Assembly (NCBI RefSeq): GCF_004025965.2
Contig: NZ_SAYU02000031.1
Span: 1 to 45,562, forward strand
DNA length: 45,562 nt
From: Phycicoccus flavus
GTDB taxonomy: Bacteria > Actinomycetota > Actinomycetes > Actinomycetales > Dermatophilaceae
Reading direction: 5' to 3'
Shown: positions 16,188 to 24,015 of the stretch, in pieces
How positions within the stretch are numbered: the first letter of the stretch is position 1
Layout of the letters: each line of letters opens with the position of its first letter
Position numbers and translations under genes: made by a program
Notes under the pieces: generated by a model
The model's input: the letters and a program-made list of their open reading frames with translations, nothing else
Databases searched by the model: none
What the model was told of the DNA's origin: nothing

Positions 16188-18638
16188 ATGAGCACCCTCT
16201 TCGACGGCCTCGACCTCGGCGGGTCCGGACGCCCCGGAGCCGCGGATCCCGCGACCCACGACAGCGCGCACGCCGCCCTCGTCAACGCCGCCGGCGTCCC
16301 CACCTGGGCGCAGGCCGCCGCGGAGGGCCGTGGTCCCGACGGGGGTCCGCTCGCCCCTCCTGGGCGGCTCGACGCCGATGCCCTCCTCGAGGGCCTGAAC
16401 CCCCAGCAGCGCGAGGCCGTGCTCCACGAGGGGCCGCCACTTCTCATCGTCGCGGGGGCCGGGTCGGGCAAGACCCGGGTCCTCACCCACCGCATCGCCC
16501 ACCTGCTCGCCGACCGCGGGGTGCAGCCGGGACAGGTGCTCGCCATCACCTTCACGAACAAGGCCGCCGCGGAGATGCGCGAGCGGGTGTCGGCGCTCGT
16601 CGGGCCGCGGGCCAGGGCGATGTGGGTCATGACCTTCCACAGCGCGTGCGTGCGGATCCTGCGCCGCGAGGCCGACAAGGTCGGGATGCGCTCTCAGTTC
16701 TCCATCTACGACGCCGCCGACAGCCAGCGGCTCATGTCGATGGTCCTGCGCGACATGGACCTCGACCCCAAGCGCTACAACCCGCGGGCCTTCGGGCACC
16801 AGGTGTCCAACCTCAAGAACGAGCTCGTGGACGAGGAGACCTACGCCCGCCGGGTGTCCGAGGAGGGCACCCACCAGGAGCAGGTGCTCGCCGAGGCCTA
16901 CACCGAGTACCAGCGGCGGCTGCGCGCGGCGAACGCCCTGGACTTCGACGACCTCATCATGACGACGGTCCACATCTTCCAGGCCTTCCCCGACGTCGCC
17001 GAGCACTACCGCCGCCGGTTCCGGCAAGTCATGGTCGACGAGTACCAGGACACCAACCACGCGCAGTACCAGCTGGTCCGTGAGCTCGTCGGCACCGAGG
17101 AGGGCCGGGGCGAGCACGCCGTCGCCCCCAGCGAGCTCGTCGTCGTCGGGGACGCCGACCAGTCCATCTACGCCTTCCGCGGCGCGACGATCCGCAACAT
17201 CGAGGAGTTCGAGGAGGACTACCCGCAGGCGCGGACCATCCTCCTCGAGCAGAACTACCGCTCGACCCAGACCATCCTCCAGGCGGCGAACTCGGTCATC
17301 GCCCGCAACGAGACCCGCCGCAAGAAGAACCTCTGGACCGCGAGCGGCGACGGCGAGCAGATCGTCGGGTACGTCGCCGACAACGAGCACGACGAGGCCG
17401 CCTTCGTCGCCCGCACCATCGACCGGCTCGGCGACGAGCACGGCACCCGCCCCGGCGACGTCGCCGTGTTCTACCGCACCAACGCCCAGTCCCGGGCGCT
17501 GGAGGAGGTCTTCGTACGGGTCGGGCTCCCGTACAAGGTGGTCGGCGGCACCCGGTTCTACGAGCGCCGGGAGGTCAAGGACGCCCTGGCCTACCTGCGG
17601 GTGCTGTCCAACCCGGCCGACACCGTCAACCTGCGGCGGATCCTCAACGTGCCCAAGCGCGGCATCGGCGACCGTGCCGAGGCCTGCGTCGCCGCCCTCG
17701 CCGAGCGCGAGCGCATCCCCTTCGTCGCGGCGCTCGGCCGACCCGAGGACGCGCCGGGCATCGCCACCCGCTCGGTGGCCGCCATCCGCGGGTTCACCGG
17801 CATCCTCGAGGACCTCGGGCGGGTCCGCGACGACGAGGACGCCGGCGTCTCCGACCTGTTGGAAGCCGTCCTCGACCGGTCCGGCTACCTCACCGAGCTC
17901 CGCGACAGCCGCGACCCCCAGGACGAGACCCGGGTCGAGAACCTCGCCGAGCTCGTCGCCGTCGCCCGCGAGTTCGACGACGCCCGGCGGGAGACCGGCG
18001 AGGTGCTGGCCCTCGAGGACTTCCTCGAGCAGGTCTCGCTCGTCGCCGACGCGGACGAGATCCCCGAGAACGCCGAGGCCGAGGCCCAGGGCGTCGTCAC
18101 CCTCATGACGCTGCACACCGCGAAGGGCCTGGAGTTCCCGGTGGTCTTCCTCACCGGCATGGAGGACGGGACCTTCCCGCACCTGCGCAGCCTCGGCGAC
18201 GCCAAGGAGCTCGAGGAGGAGCGGCGGCTCGCGTACGTCGGCATCACCCGGGCCCGCGAGCGACTGCACCTCTCCCGCGCCGCCGTCCGGTCGGCGTGGG
18301 GCGCACCGCAGTACAACCCACCGTCGCGGTTCCTCGACGAGATCCCCGACGCGCTCGTCCGCTGGGAGCGGGAGCTGTCCGGGGCGTCCGCCGTCGGCCG
18401 GCGCGACCAGCGACCCGCCGTCGCCACCCTCGCGGCCCGCCCCGGCGTGCGCTCGCCGGGCAACCGGCCCATCGTCCAGCTGTCCCCGGGCGACCGGGTC
18501 ACCCACGACTCCTACGGGCTCGGCAGCGTCGTGCGGACGATGGGGGAGGGCGAGCGGACCCAGGCCGAGGTCGACTTCGGCGGCGAGCTCGGCGTCAAGC
18601 GCTTCGTCCTGCGCTACGCGCCGCTCGAGAAGCTCTGA
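16188..18638 (+). CDS. pcrA: ATP-dependent DNA helicase PcrA/UvrD
   Basis: 816-residue SF1A 3'-5' helicase of nucleotide excision repair and replication-conflict resolution. The motifs are in order: Q motif LNPQQREAV, Walker A GAGSGKT (Lys95), Ia [17 protein letters not shown] (Asp284-Glu285, ATP hydrolysis), GDADQSIYAFRGA, QNYRST, TLHTAKGLEF and YVGITRARERL. The C-terminus (from about 750, LSPGDRVTHDSYGLGSVV) is the small Tudor-like domain that binds RNA polymerase in PcrA. TAGGGT and a GGAG site precede the ATG. A 5' fragment of a nearly identical gene lies at 1-533. In mycobacteria the equivalent gene (uvrD1) is followed by an M23 peptidase and sucCD, as here. Confidence 0.96.
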   Translation: MSTLFDGLDLGGSGRPGAADPATHDSAHAALVNAAGVPTWAQAAAEGRGPDGGPLAPPGRLDADALLEGLNPQQREAVLHEGPPLLIVAGAGSGKTRVLTHRIAHLLADRGVQPGQVLAITFTNKAAAEMRERVSALVGPRARAMWVMTFHSACVRILRREADKVGMRSQFSIYDAADSQRLMSMVLRDMDLDPKRYNPRAFGHQVSNLKNELVDEETYARRVSEEGTHQEQVLAEAYTEYQRRLRAANALDFDDLIMTTVHIFQAFPDVAEHYRRRFRQVMVDEYQDTNHAQYQLVRELVGTEEGRGEHAVAPSELVVVGDADQSIYAFRGATIRNIEEFEEDYPQARTILLEQNYRSTQTILQAANSVIARNETRRKKNLWTASGDGEQIVGYVADNEHDEAAFVARTIDRLGDEHGTRPGDVAVFYRTNAQSRALEEVFVRVGLPYKVVGGTRFYERREVKDALAYLRVLSNPADTVNLRRILNVPKRGIGDRAEACVAALAERERIPFVAALGRPEDAPGIATRSVAAIRGFTGILEDLGRVRDDEDAGVSDLLEAVLDRSGYLTELRDSRDPQDETRVENLAELVAVAREFDDARRETGEVLALEDFLEQVSLVADADEIPENAEAEAQGVVTLMTLHTAKGLEFPVVFLTGMEDGTFPHLRSLGDAKELEEERRLAYVGITRARERLHLSRAAVRSAWGAPQYNPPSRFLDEIPDALVRWERELSGASAVGRRDQRPAVATLAARPGVRSPGNRPIVQLSPGDRVTHDSYGLGSVVRTMGEGERTQAEVDFGGELGVKRFVLRYAPLEKL

Positions 18639-18655
18639 GCCGACCGGGGACGGCC

Positions 18656-19549
18656 GTGGGGGACCGGGTCGCCGACACCTACCGCTACCTGCGGGTGGTC
18701 ACGCCGCTGCCCGCGGTGTGGCTGCTGCTGGCCGTCGTCGCGCTGGCGCTCGTCCGCGGCGAGGTGCTGGAGTCGATCAGCGACTACTACACCGGCCCGC
18801 TGCGCGACGTGTTCGTCGGTGCGCTCATGGCCTGCGGACTCGGGATGGTCGTGTTCAAGGGCGAGTCGGGCCTGGAGGACACGGCGCTGGACGTCGCGGG
18901 GATCAACGCCGTCCTCGTCGCCCTCGTCCCGATCTCCTTCCAGGACGGGCTCGACGCCGCGCGCCTGGCCGAGGCCGCCGGGGCGCCGCTGCCGGTCTCG
19001 GCGGCCGACCTCGTCGGCAACCTGCGGCTGGCCCTGGCCACCCTGCTCGTGGTGCTCGTCCTCTACCTCGTCGCCGACCAGCTGCTCCTGCGCGGCCCGG
19101 GCCGGCGGTGGTCGGGCCGGCCCCCGCTGGCGCGCGCGCTGACCCTCGTCTCGTGGGGCACCCAGCTCGTCCTCGTCGCCGTCGTGGCGCTCGTCCTGTT
19201 CGGGGCGCAGGCGGTGCTCGGGCGGTCGCTGTTCACCGCCGTCCACGTCCTCGCGGCGACGCTGCTCGTCGTCAACCTGTCCTTCGCCGCGGCCAGCCAC
19301 GCCATCCCGCACCGGCTGCGCGCGGCGGACGACGCCCCGCCGGACGGCGCCCGGACCCGGCGGGTGTTCGGCCTGCTCACGGCGTCGATGTGGGTGGGCC
19401 TGCTCGTCGGCGGGGTGCTCATCGTCGCCGGGGTGCCCTACGCGGTGCTCGTCACCGAGGTCGTCGAGGTCGTGCTGTTCCTCGGCTTCTGGTTCACCGC
19501 GACCCGTGAGGAGTGGCGCGGGCTCGTCCGCGCGCTCCGCCCGGGTTGA
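18656..19549 (+). CDS. Multi-pass membrane protein, unknown function
   Basis: 297 residues from GTG 18656, 17 bases after the pcrA stop and probably co-transcribed with it. About seven hydrophobic segments: residues 17-35, 50-70, 79-98, 125-147, 165-185, 190-212 and 240-280. DYYTGPLRDVFVGALMACGLGMVVFKG between the first helices resembles a motif seen in uncharacterised actinobacterial membrane proteins. No catalytic signature is visible. It converges on the M23 peptidase gene. Confidence 0.72.
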   Translation: MGDRVADTYRYLRVVTPLPAVWLLLAVVALALVRGEVLESISDYYTGPLRDVFVGALMACGLGMVVFKGESGLEDTALDVAGINAVLVALVPISFQDGLDAARLAEAAGAPLPVSAADLVGNLRLALATLLVVLVLYLVADQLLLRGPGRRWSGRPPLARALTLVSWGTQLVLVAVVALVLFGAQAVLGRSLFTAVHVLAATLLVVNLSFAAASHAIPHRLRAADDAPPDGARTRRVFGLLTASMWVGLLVGGVLIVAGVPYAVLVTEVVEVVLFLGFWFTATREEWRGLVRALRPG

Positions 19550-19614
19550 GCGGACGCCGGCCGGCCCGCCCCGGGAGGGTCAGCGCCGGACGGGCAGCCG
19601 GCGGCCGGGGGACG

Positions 19615-20436
19615 TCACCAGAGGCCGTGGGTCTGGAGCCACGGCACGGGGTCGACCGGGTTGTCGCCGACGGCGCTGGTCTGGATCTCGAAGTGCAGGT
19701 GCGAGCCGAAGGAGTGGCCGGTGTTGCCGACGAGGCCCACCTGGCTGCCCGGGAGCACCGTCTGGCCGGCGACGACGTCGATCCGGCTCATGTGGCCGTA
19801 CCAGGAGACGCTGCCGTCCCAGTACTGGATCTCGACCTTGTAGCCGAACTCGCCCTCCCAGCCCGCCTGGGTGACGGTGCCCTGGGACATCGCGTACAGC
19901 GGGGTGCCGGTGGGGGCGGCGAGGTCGATGCCGTCGTGCTGCTTGCCCCAGCGCCAGCCGAACCCGGAGGTGAGGTTCCAGATGCCGACCGGCCGGACCC
20001 ACTTCTTGGCCTGGCGCTCGGCCTCCCGCGCGGCGGCCCGCGCCTTGCGCTCGGCCTCGGCGCGGGCCTGGGCCTCGGCGGCGGCCTTGCGCTTCGCGGC
20101 GCGCGCGGCGCGCTGCTGCGCCTCGGCCCGGCCCTGGAGCGCGGCCGTCTGCATCGAGGCGTCCTGCCGGCGGACGGCGATGTCGGTGGACGCCGAGGTG
20201 TCCGCAGCCTCCTGCACCCGGGCCATCGCCGTCTGCTGCCCGGTGAGCGCGATGGTGCTCTCGGCCCCGGACTGCTGCGCCACGGTCGCCGCGCCGGTGG
20301 CGGTGACCACGAGGGCTGCGGCGGCCGTCGTGGGCAGCACGAAGCCGGCGCTGAGGGCGCGGGGCAGACGGGGGCCACGGGAGCCGTTGCGATGGCGTCC
20401 GGAGTAGTGGCGACCCTGGTAGGACCGGGAAGTCAC
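19615..20436 (-). CDS. Secreted M23 family metallopeptidase
   Basis: 273-residue cell-wall endopeptidase. A basic N-terminus and hydrophobic segment (about 29-55) export it. Residues 100-145 are an Ala/Arg/Glu-rich coiled coil, and residues 150-270 are the peptidase domain. Zinc ligands are visible in QHDGIDLAAP (His167, Asp171) and SHLHFEI (His248, with His246 as the usual catalytic neighbour). It cleaves peptidoglycan cross-links. In M. tuberculosis an M23 peptidase sits at the same place next to uvrD1 and sucCD. The upstream region has a TACGGT -10 and a GTCACG direct repeat. Confidence 0.92.
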   Translation of the reverse strand: MTSRSYQGRHYSGRHRNGSRGPRLPRALSAGFVLPTTAAAALVVTATGAATVAQQSGAESTIALTGQQTAMARVQEAADTSASTDIAVRRQDASMQTAALQGRAEAQQRAARAAKRKAAAEAQARAEAERKARAAAREAERQAKKWVRPVGIWNLTSGFGWRWGKQHDGIDLAAPTGTPLYAMSQGTVTQAGWEGEFGYKVEIQYWDGSVSWYGHMSRIDVVAGQTVLPGSQVGLVGNTGHSFGSHLHFEIQTSAVGDNPVDPVPWLQTHGLW

Positions 20437-20493
20437 GATGGGATGGACCTCGGGGTGGTGCGGGTGGGGCAGGGGTGCCTGGCGGGCTGGGCA

Positions 20494-20517
20494 ACCGTAG
20501 CGTGACCATTCCGTGAC
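20494..20517 (-). promoter_or_regulatory. Promoter and direct repeat of the M23 peptidase gene
   Basis: On the minus strand TACGGT (20494-20499) is a good -10. Just upstream GTCACG occurs twice with an 11-base period (20501-20506 and 20512-20517). Two hexamers in direct repeat one helical turn apart are the layout of OmpR-type regulators such as MtrA, known to control cell-wall peptidases in actinobacteria. The assignment to MtrA is inference. Confidence 0.45.
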
Positions 20518-20596
20518 CGAAAGCGGTTCGCTGAGAAGTGTCGCGGGCGCCCTGTGGGGTACACGCGCGCAATGGGGCGTTGACCTGCGCCGATGT

Positions 20597-20620
20597 CTCG
20601 ACGTCGAGGCTTCGTCGAAG
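20597..20620. promoter_or_regulatory. Two adjacent short palindromes
   Basis: CTCGACGTCGAG (20597-20608) is a perfect 12-base palindrome. CTTCGTCGAAG (20610-20620) is a second, 11 bases with a central T. They lie in the 237-base spacer between the M23 peptidase start and the lipase-like stop, which holds no gene. They could be an operator or terminate the lipase-like transcript. Confidence 0.35.
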
Positions 20621-20673
20621 GTGAGGGAATTCTCAGGAAAGTCCGGAGAGTCTAGAGGTGTCCCGCCTGCTGG

Positions 20674-21645
20674 TCACTCGCGGGTGGACAGAGGGGTCAC
20701 CCCGCGCCGGACGGTGGCCCCGCCGGCGTCGAGCTGGGCCAGGGCCACCGAGATGCCGTGGACGACCTCGCCGAGCATCGGCAGGGTGAGGTGGCCGGCC
20801 CCGTGCAGGCGGACGTTGCGTGCGCCGAGGTCCGGATGACGCAGGGCCGCCGAGCGCTGCGGGAGGATCGCGGTGTCGGCGTCGGACCAGTACGACACGA
20901 ACCGGGTGCGGCAGCCCGGGGCCGGTCGCGCGAGCTCGCGCATGAGGCCGCTGCCGGGACGCATCTGGCGCATGAGCCGGGTCGGCAGCGAGTAGGCCGC
21001 CCACGTGCCCTCGTGCGGGGTGCCGAGCGTCACGAGGGTGTGCACCCGCACGTCGCCGCCGAGCCGGGTGACGTAGTAGCGGGCGATGAGCCCGCCGAGG
21101 CTGTGACCGATGACGTGGATCCGCTCGAAGCCGGTCTCGGCGGCGACCCGCTCGACCTCCTCGGCCAGCCGCAGCGCCGCGGACCGCACGTCGGTGGCGA
21201 GGGTCGGGTAGTTCATCGCGAAGACGTTCGTGAAACCGCGGCGGGTGAGCCCGTGGCGCAGGAGGGTGAAGATCGAGCGGTTGCTGACGATGCCGTGCAC
21301 GAGGAGGATCGGCGTCCCCGCGGCCTCGACGTCGGACACGAGCAACCCGCGGCGCACGGGGGGCAGGTGCTCGAGCCGGTGGTCCGGACGCGCGGCCCGG
21401 CCGGCCCCCGCCACGAGACCGACGGGCCAGGTGGCGACGTGCGCGCCGAGCCACGCGGCCTCCACCGCGGCTCCCGCGAGCACCGCCGGGTCCGTGAGGG
21501 CTGCCGCCGCGTGCCGCACCGCCGCGAGCGGGCCCGTCGCGCCGGACGCTCCCGAGACGACCCCGCCACGAGCCGGTGGCAGGGGGTCCCGGGCGGCGCG
21601 CATGGCCATCGTCATCCCACGTGGCGACTCCCGGCGCAACCGCAT
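20674..21645 (-). CDS. Alpha/beta hydrolase, triacylglycerol lipase-like
   Basis: 323 residues. The hydrolase core starts near residue 100: ILLVHGIVSNRSIF (oxyanion HG), HVIGHSLGGLIARYYV (GHSLG nucleophile elbow with the catalytic Ser), TLVTLGTPHEGTWAA and, near the end, GAGHLTLP with the likely catalytic His. This is the pattern of bacterial lipases and of PGAP1-like esterases. The N-terminal 95 residues hold a moderately hydrophobic segment rather than a clear signal peptide. Starts at 21645, 21615, 21609 and 21603 are all open. No partner gene is adjacent. Confidence 0.82.
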   Translation of the reverse strand: MRLRRESPRGMTMAMRAARDPLPPARGGVVSGASGATGPLAAVRHAAAALTDPAVLAGAAVEAAWLGAHVATWPVGLVAGAGRAARPDHRLEHLPPVRRGLLVSDVEAAGTPILLVHGIVSNRSIFTLLRHGLTRRGFTNVFAMNYPTLATDVRSAALRLAEEVERVAAETGFERIHVIGHSLGGLIARYYVTRLGGDVRVHTLVTLGTPHEGTWAAYSLPTRLMRQMRPGSGLMRELARPAPGCRTRFVSYWSDADTAILPQRSAALRHPDLGARNVRLHGAGHLTLPMLGEVVHGISVALAQLDAGGATVRRGVTPLSTRE

Positions 21646-21812
21646 CTCAGCAATCTGTGGGAGAACGTCAAGGATGCGCCCCGGACCGGTAAAGAGTTAC
21701 GCCGCCCCGGTCAATTCTTCGCAATAAGCATTGCCCCGCGGCCGGAGGCGGGACCATGTTTCCGGTCGTGCCCGGACCCGGGCGTGGATCCACGAAGGAG
21801 ATGACCGTCCCC

Positions 21813-23855
21813 GTGAGACGACTCACCACCGGCCTCGCCCTCGGCGCGGCCCTCGCGACCCTGGTCGGCGGCCTACCCGCCGCGACCGCGGTCGGCAGCG
21901 CCACGACCGCCGCCCCGTCCGCGAGCAGCCCCGGCGCCGACCACGCGGCCCTCGGCCTGGCCAGGGCCGAGAAGCTCGTGCCCCGGTCCACCGTCACCGA
22001 CCCCGACGGCACGACGTGGGTGCGCTACGACCGCACCTGGAAGGGCCTGCGCGTCGTCGGGGGCGACCTCATCGTCGAGAAGGCCAAGGGCGGCAAGGTC
22101 GAGGGCGTGCACTACAACGCCGACCACAAGGCGGTCGGCGCCCGCACGACGACGCCGTCCGTCGCCAGGTCGACCGCGATCTCCCGCGGCGCGGCCCGCT
22201 CCAAGGCCACGGACAAGCGCTCCGACGCCGAGCTCGTCGTCTGGGCCGGCGAGGGAACCCCGACGCTGGCCTACGACGTCGTGACGACCGGCGTCAAGGC
22301 CGACCAGACCCCGAGCCGTCTGCACACCATCGTCGACGCCGAGCGCGGCGCGGTCGTCACGAGCTTCGACGAGATCGTCGAAGGCACCGGCAACTCGATG
22401 TACTCCGGGAAGGTCACGCTCAACACCGTCCAGAGCGGCTCCACCTGGCAGCTCAAGGACAGCCGCGGCAACTACACGACCGACCTCGGCGGCGGCACCT
22501 CCGGCAACGGCACCCTCTTCACCGACGCCGACAACATCTGGGGCAACGGCTCGTCCACGAGCCGGCAGACCGCCGGTGTCGACGCGCAGTACGGCGCCGA
22601 GCGGACCTACGCCTACTACAACAACGTCCTCGGCCGGGCCGGCATCTGGAACAACGGCACGGGCGCCCGCAGCCGGGTCCACTACGGCAACGCCTACGTC
22701 AACGCCTTCTGGGACGGCACCCAGATGACCTACGGCGACGGCAGCGGCAACACCCACCCGCTGACCTCGCTCGACGTCGCCGCGCACGAGATGAGCCACG
22801 GCGTCACGGAGAACACCGCCGGCCTGCAGTACTCCGGCGACGCGGGCGGCCTCAACGAGGCGACCTCGGACATCTTCGGCACCGCCGTCGAGTTCTACTC
22901 CAGCAACTCGGCCGACGTCGGCGACTACCTCATCGGCGAGAAGATCGACATCAACGGCAACGGCACCCCGCTGCGCTACATGGACAAGCCGTCCAAGGAC
23001 GGGCGCAGCCAGGACTGCTGGACCACCGGGACCAAGAACCTCGACCCGCACTACTCCTCCGGCCCGCTGAACCACTGGTTCTACCTGGCCTCCGAGGGCA
23101 GCGGCGCCAAGACGGTCAACGGTGTCTCGTACAACAGCCCGACGTGCAACGGCACCTCCTTCCCCGGCACCGGCCGCTCGGCCGTCGAGAAGATCTGGTA
23201 CCGCACGCTGTCGACGAAGCTCACCTCGACGAGCACCTACGCCGCGGCCCGCAACGGCGCCATCACCTCGGCCGTCGAGCTCTACGGCAGCGGGTCGGCC
23301 CAGTGCACCGCCGTCGAGAAGGCGTTCTCGGCCATCAGCGTCCCGGCCGGCTCGGCGACCTGCGGGGGCAGCACCCCGCCGCCGCCCACCGGGGGGAGCC
23401 AGCTGCTCGGCAACCCGGGCTTCGAGTCCGGGGCGACGGTCTGGACCGGCTCCGCGGGCCCGATCACGAACAACACCGGCCGCCCGGCCCGCTCGGGCAG
23501 CTGGAAGATGTGGCTCGGCGGCAACGGCTCGACGACGACCGAGAGCGAGCAGCAGACGGTGACCATCCCGTCCGGCGCGAGCTCGGCGACGCTGTCGTTC
23601 TACGTGCGCATCGACACCTCGGAGTCCACGACGAGCACCGCCTACGACAAGATGCAGCCGCAGCTCGTCGTCGGGGGTGCCACCACGGCCCTCGCCACGT
23701 ACTCCAACCTCGACGCGACGGGCTCGTACGTCAAGAAGTCCTTCGACCTCTCGGCGTACAAGGGCCAGTCCGTCACGGTGAAGTTCGTCATGAACGAGGA
23801 CTCGGTCTACCAGACCTCCTTCGTCGTCGACGACACCGCGCTCACGGTCTCGTGA
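21813..23855 (+). CDS. Secreted M4 (thermolysin-type) metallopeptidase with C-terminal beta domain
   Basis: 680 residues from GTG 21813, which gives MRRLTTGLALGAALATLVGG, a clean signal peptide. AAGGAG ends 12 bases before it; the ATG at 21801 abuts AAGGAG and is less likely. A propeptide (FTP and PepSY-like, about 40-190) precedes the M4 domain (about 200-520). The zinc site is HEMSH (His325, His329) with Glu349 in GGLNEATSD; HYSSGPLN carries the catalytic His413. After a Pro-rich linker the last 140 residues (LLGNPGFESG to the end) look like a carbohydrate-binding-type beta sandwich. It is paralogous to the gene at 24016, which lacks this domain. Confidence 0.93.
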   Translation: MRRLTTGLALGAALATLVGGLPAATAVGSATTAAPSASSPGADHAALGLARAEKLVPRSTVTDPDGTTWVRYDRTWKGLRVVGGDLIVEKAKGGKVEGVHYNADHKAVGARTTTPSVARSTAISRGAARSKATDKRSDAELVVWAGEGTPTLAYDVVTTGVKADQTPSRLHTIVDAERGAVVTSFDEIVEGTGNSMYSGKVTLNTVQSGSTWQLKDSRGNYTTDLGGGTSGNGTLFTDADNIWGNGSSTSRQTAGVDAQYGAERTYAYYNNVLGRAGIWNNGTGARSRVHYGNAYVNAFWDGTQMTYGDGSGNTHPLTSLDVAAHEMSHGVTENTAGLQYSGDAGGLNEATSDIFGTAVEFYSSNSADVGDYLIGEKIDINGNGTPLRYMDKPSKDGRSQDCWTTGTKNLDPHYSSGPLNHWFYLASEGSGAKTVNGVSYNSPTCNGTSFPGTGRSAVEKIWYRTLSTKLTSTSTYAAARNGAITSAVELYGSGSAQCTAVEKAFSAISVPAGSATCGGSTPPPPTGGSQLLGNPGFESGATVWTGSAGPITNNTGRPARSGSWKMWLGGNGSTTTESEQQTVTIPSGASSATLSFYVRIDTSESTTSTAYDKMQPQLVVGGATTALATYSNLDATGSYVKKSFDLSAYKGQSVTVKFVMNEDSVYQTSFVVDDTALTVS

Positions 23856-23868
23856 GCCCGGGGTGGTT

Positions 23869-23904
23869 GGGGGGGGGGCCCCCCCCCCCCCCCCCCCACC
23901 CCCC
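23869..23904. repeat. G10-C19 homopolymer tract
   Basis: Ten G (23869-23878) are followed directly by nineteen C (23879-23897), one A, six C and then TCCC. It sits 14 bases after the stop of the first M4 gene. G10/C10 is a perfect palindrome. Such a run is highly prone to slippage in the cell and to length errors in sequencing, so the exact count is uncertain. Confidence 0.75.
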
Positions 23905-24015
23905 TCCCGCCGCCCGCCGGTCGGCCCGCGGCGCCCACCCCCCGCGTGCGTCCTCGCACGCCGCGCCGGCCGCGCCTCCGCGGCCCGGTGCCCACACCCC
24001 AGGAGAGAGCCCTCC

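Noticed and set aside
20437-20673. c-di-AMP (ydaO) riboswitch upstream of the M23 peptidase
   Set aside because: Such elements precede some actinobacterial cell-wall hydrolases, but I could not find the conserved core here; only a promoter, direct repeat and two palindromes are visible.
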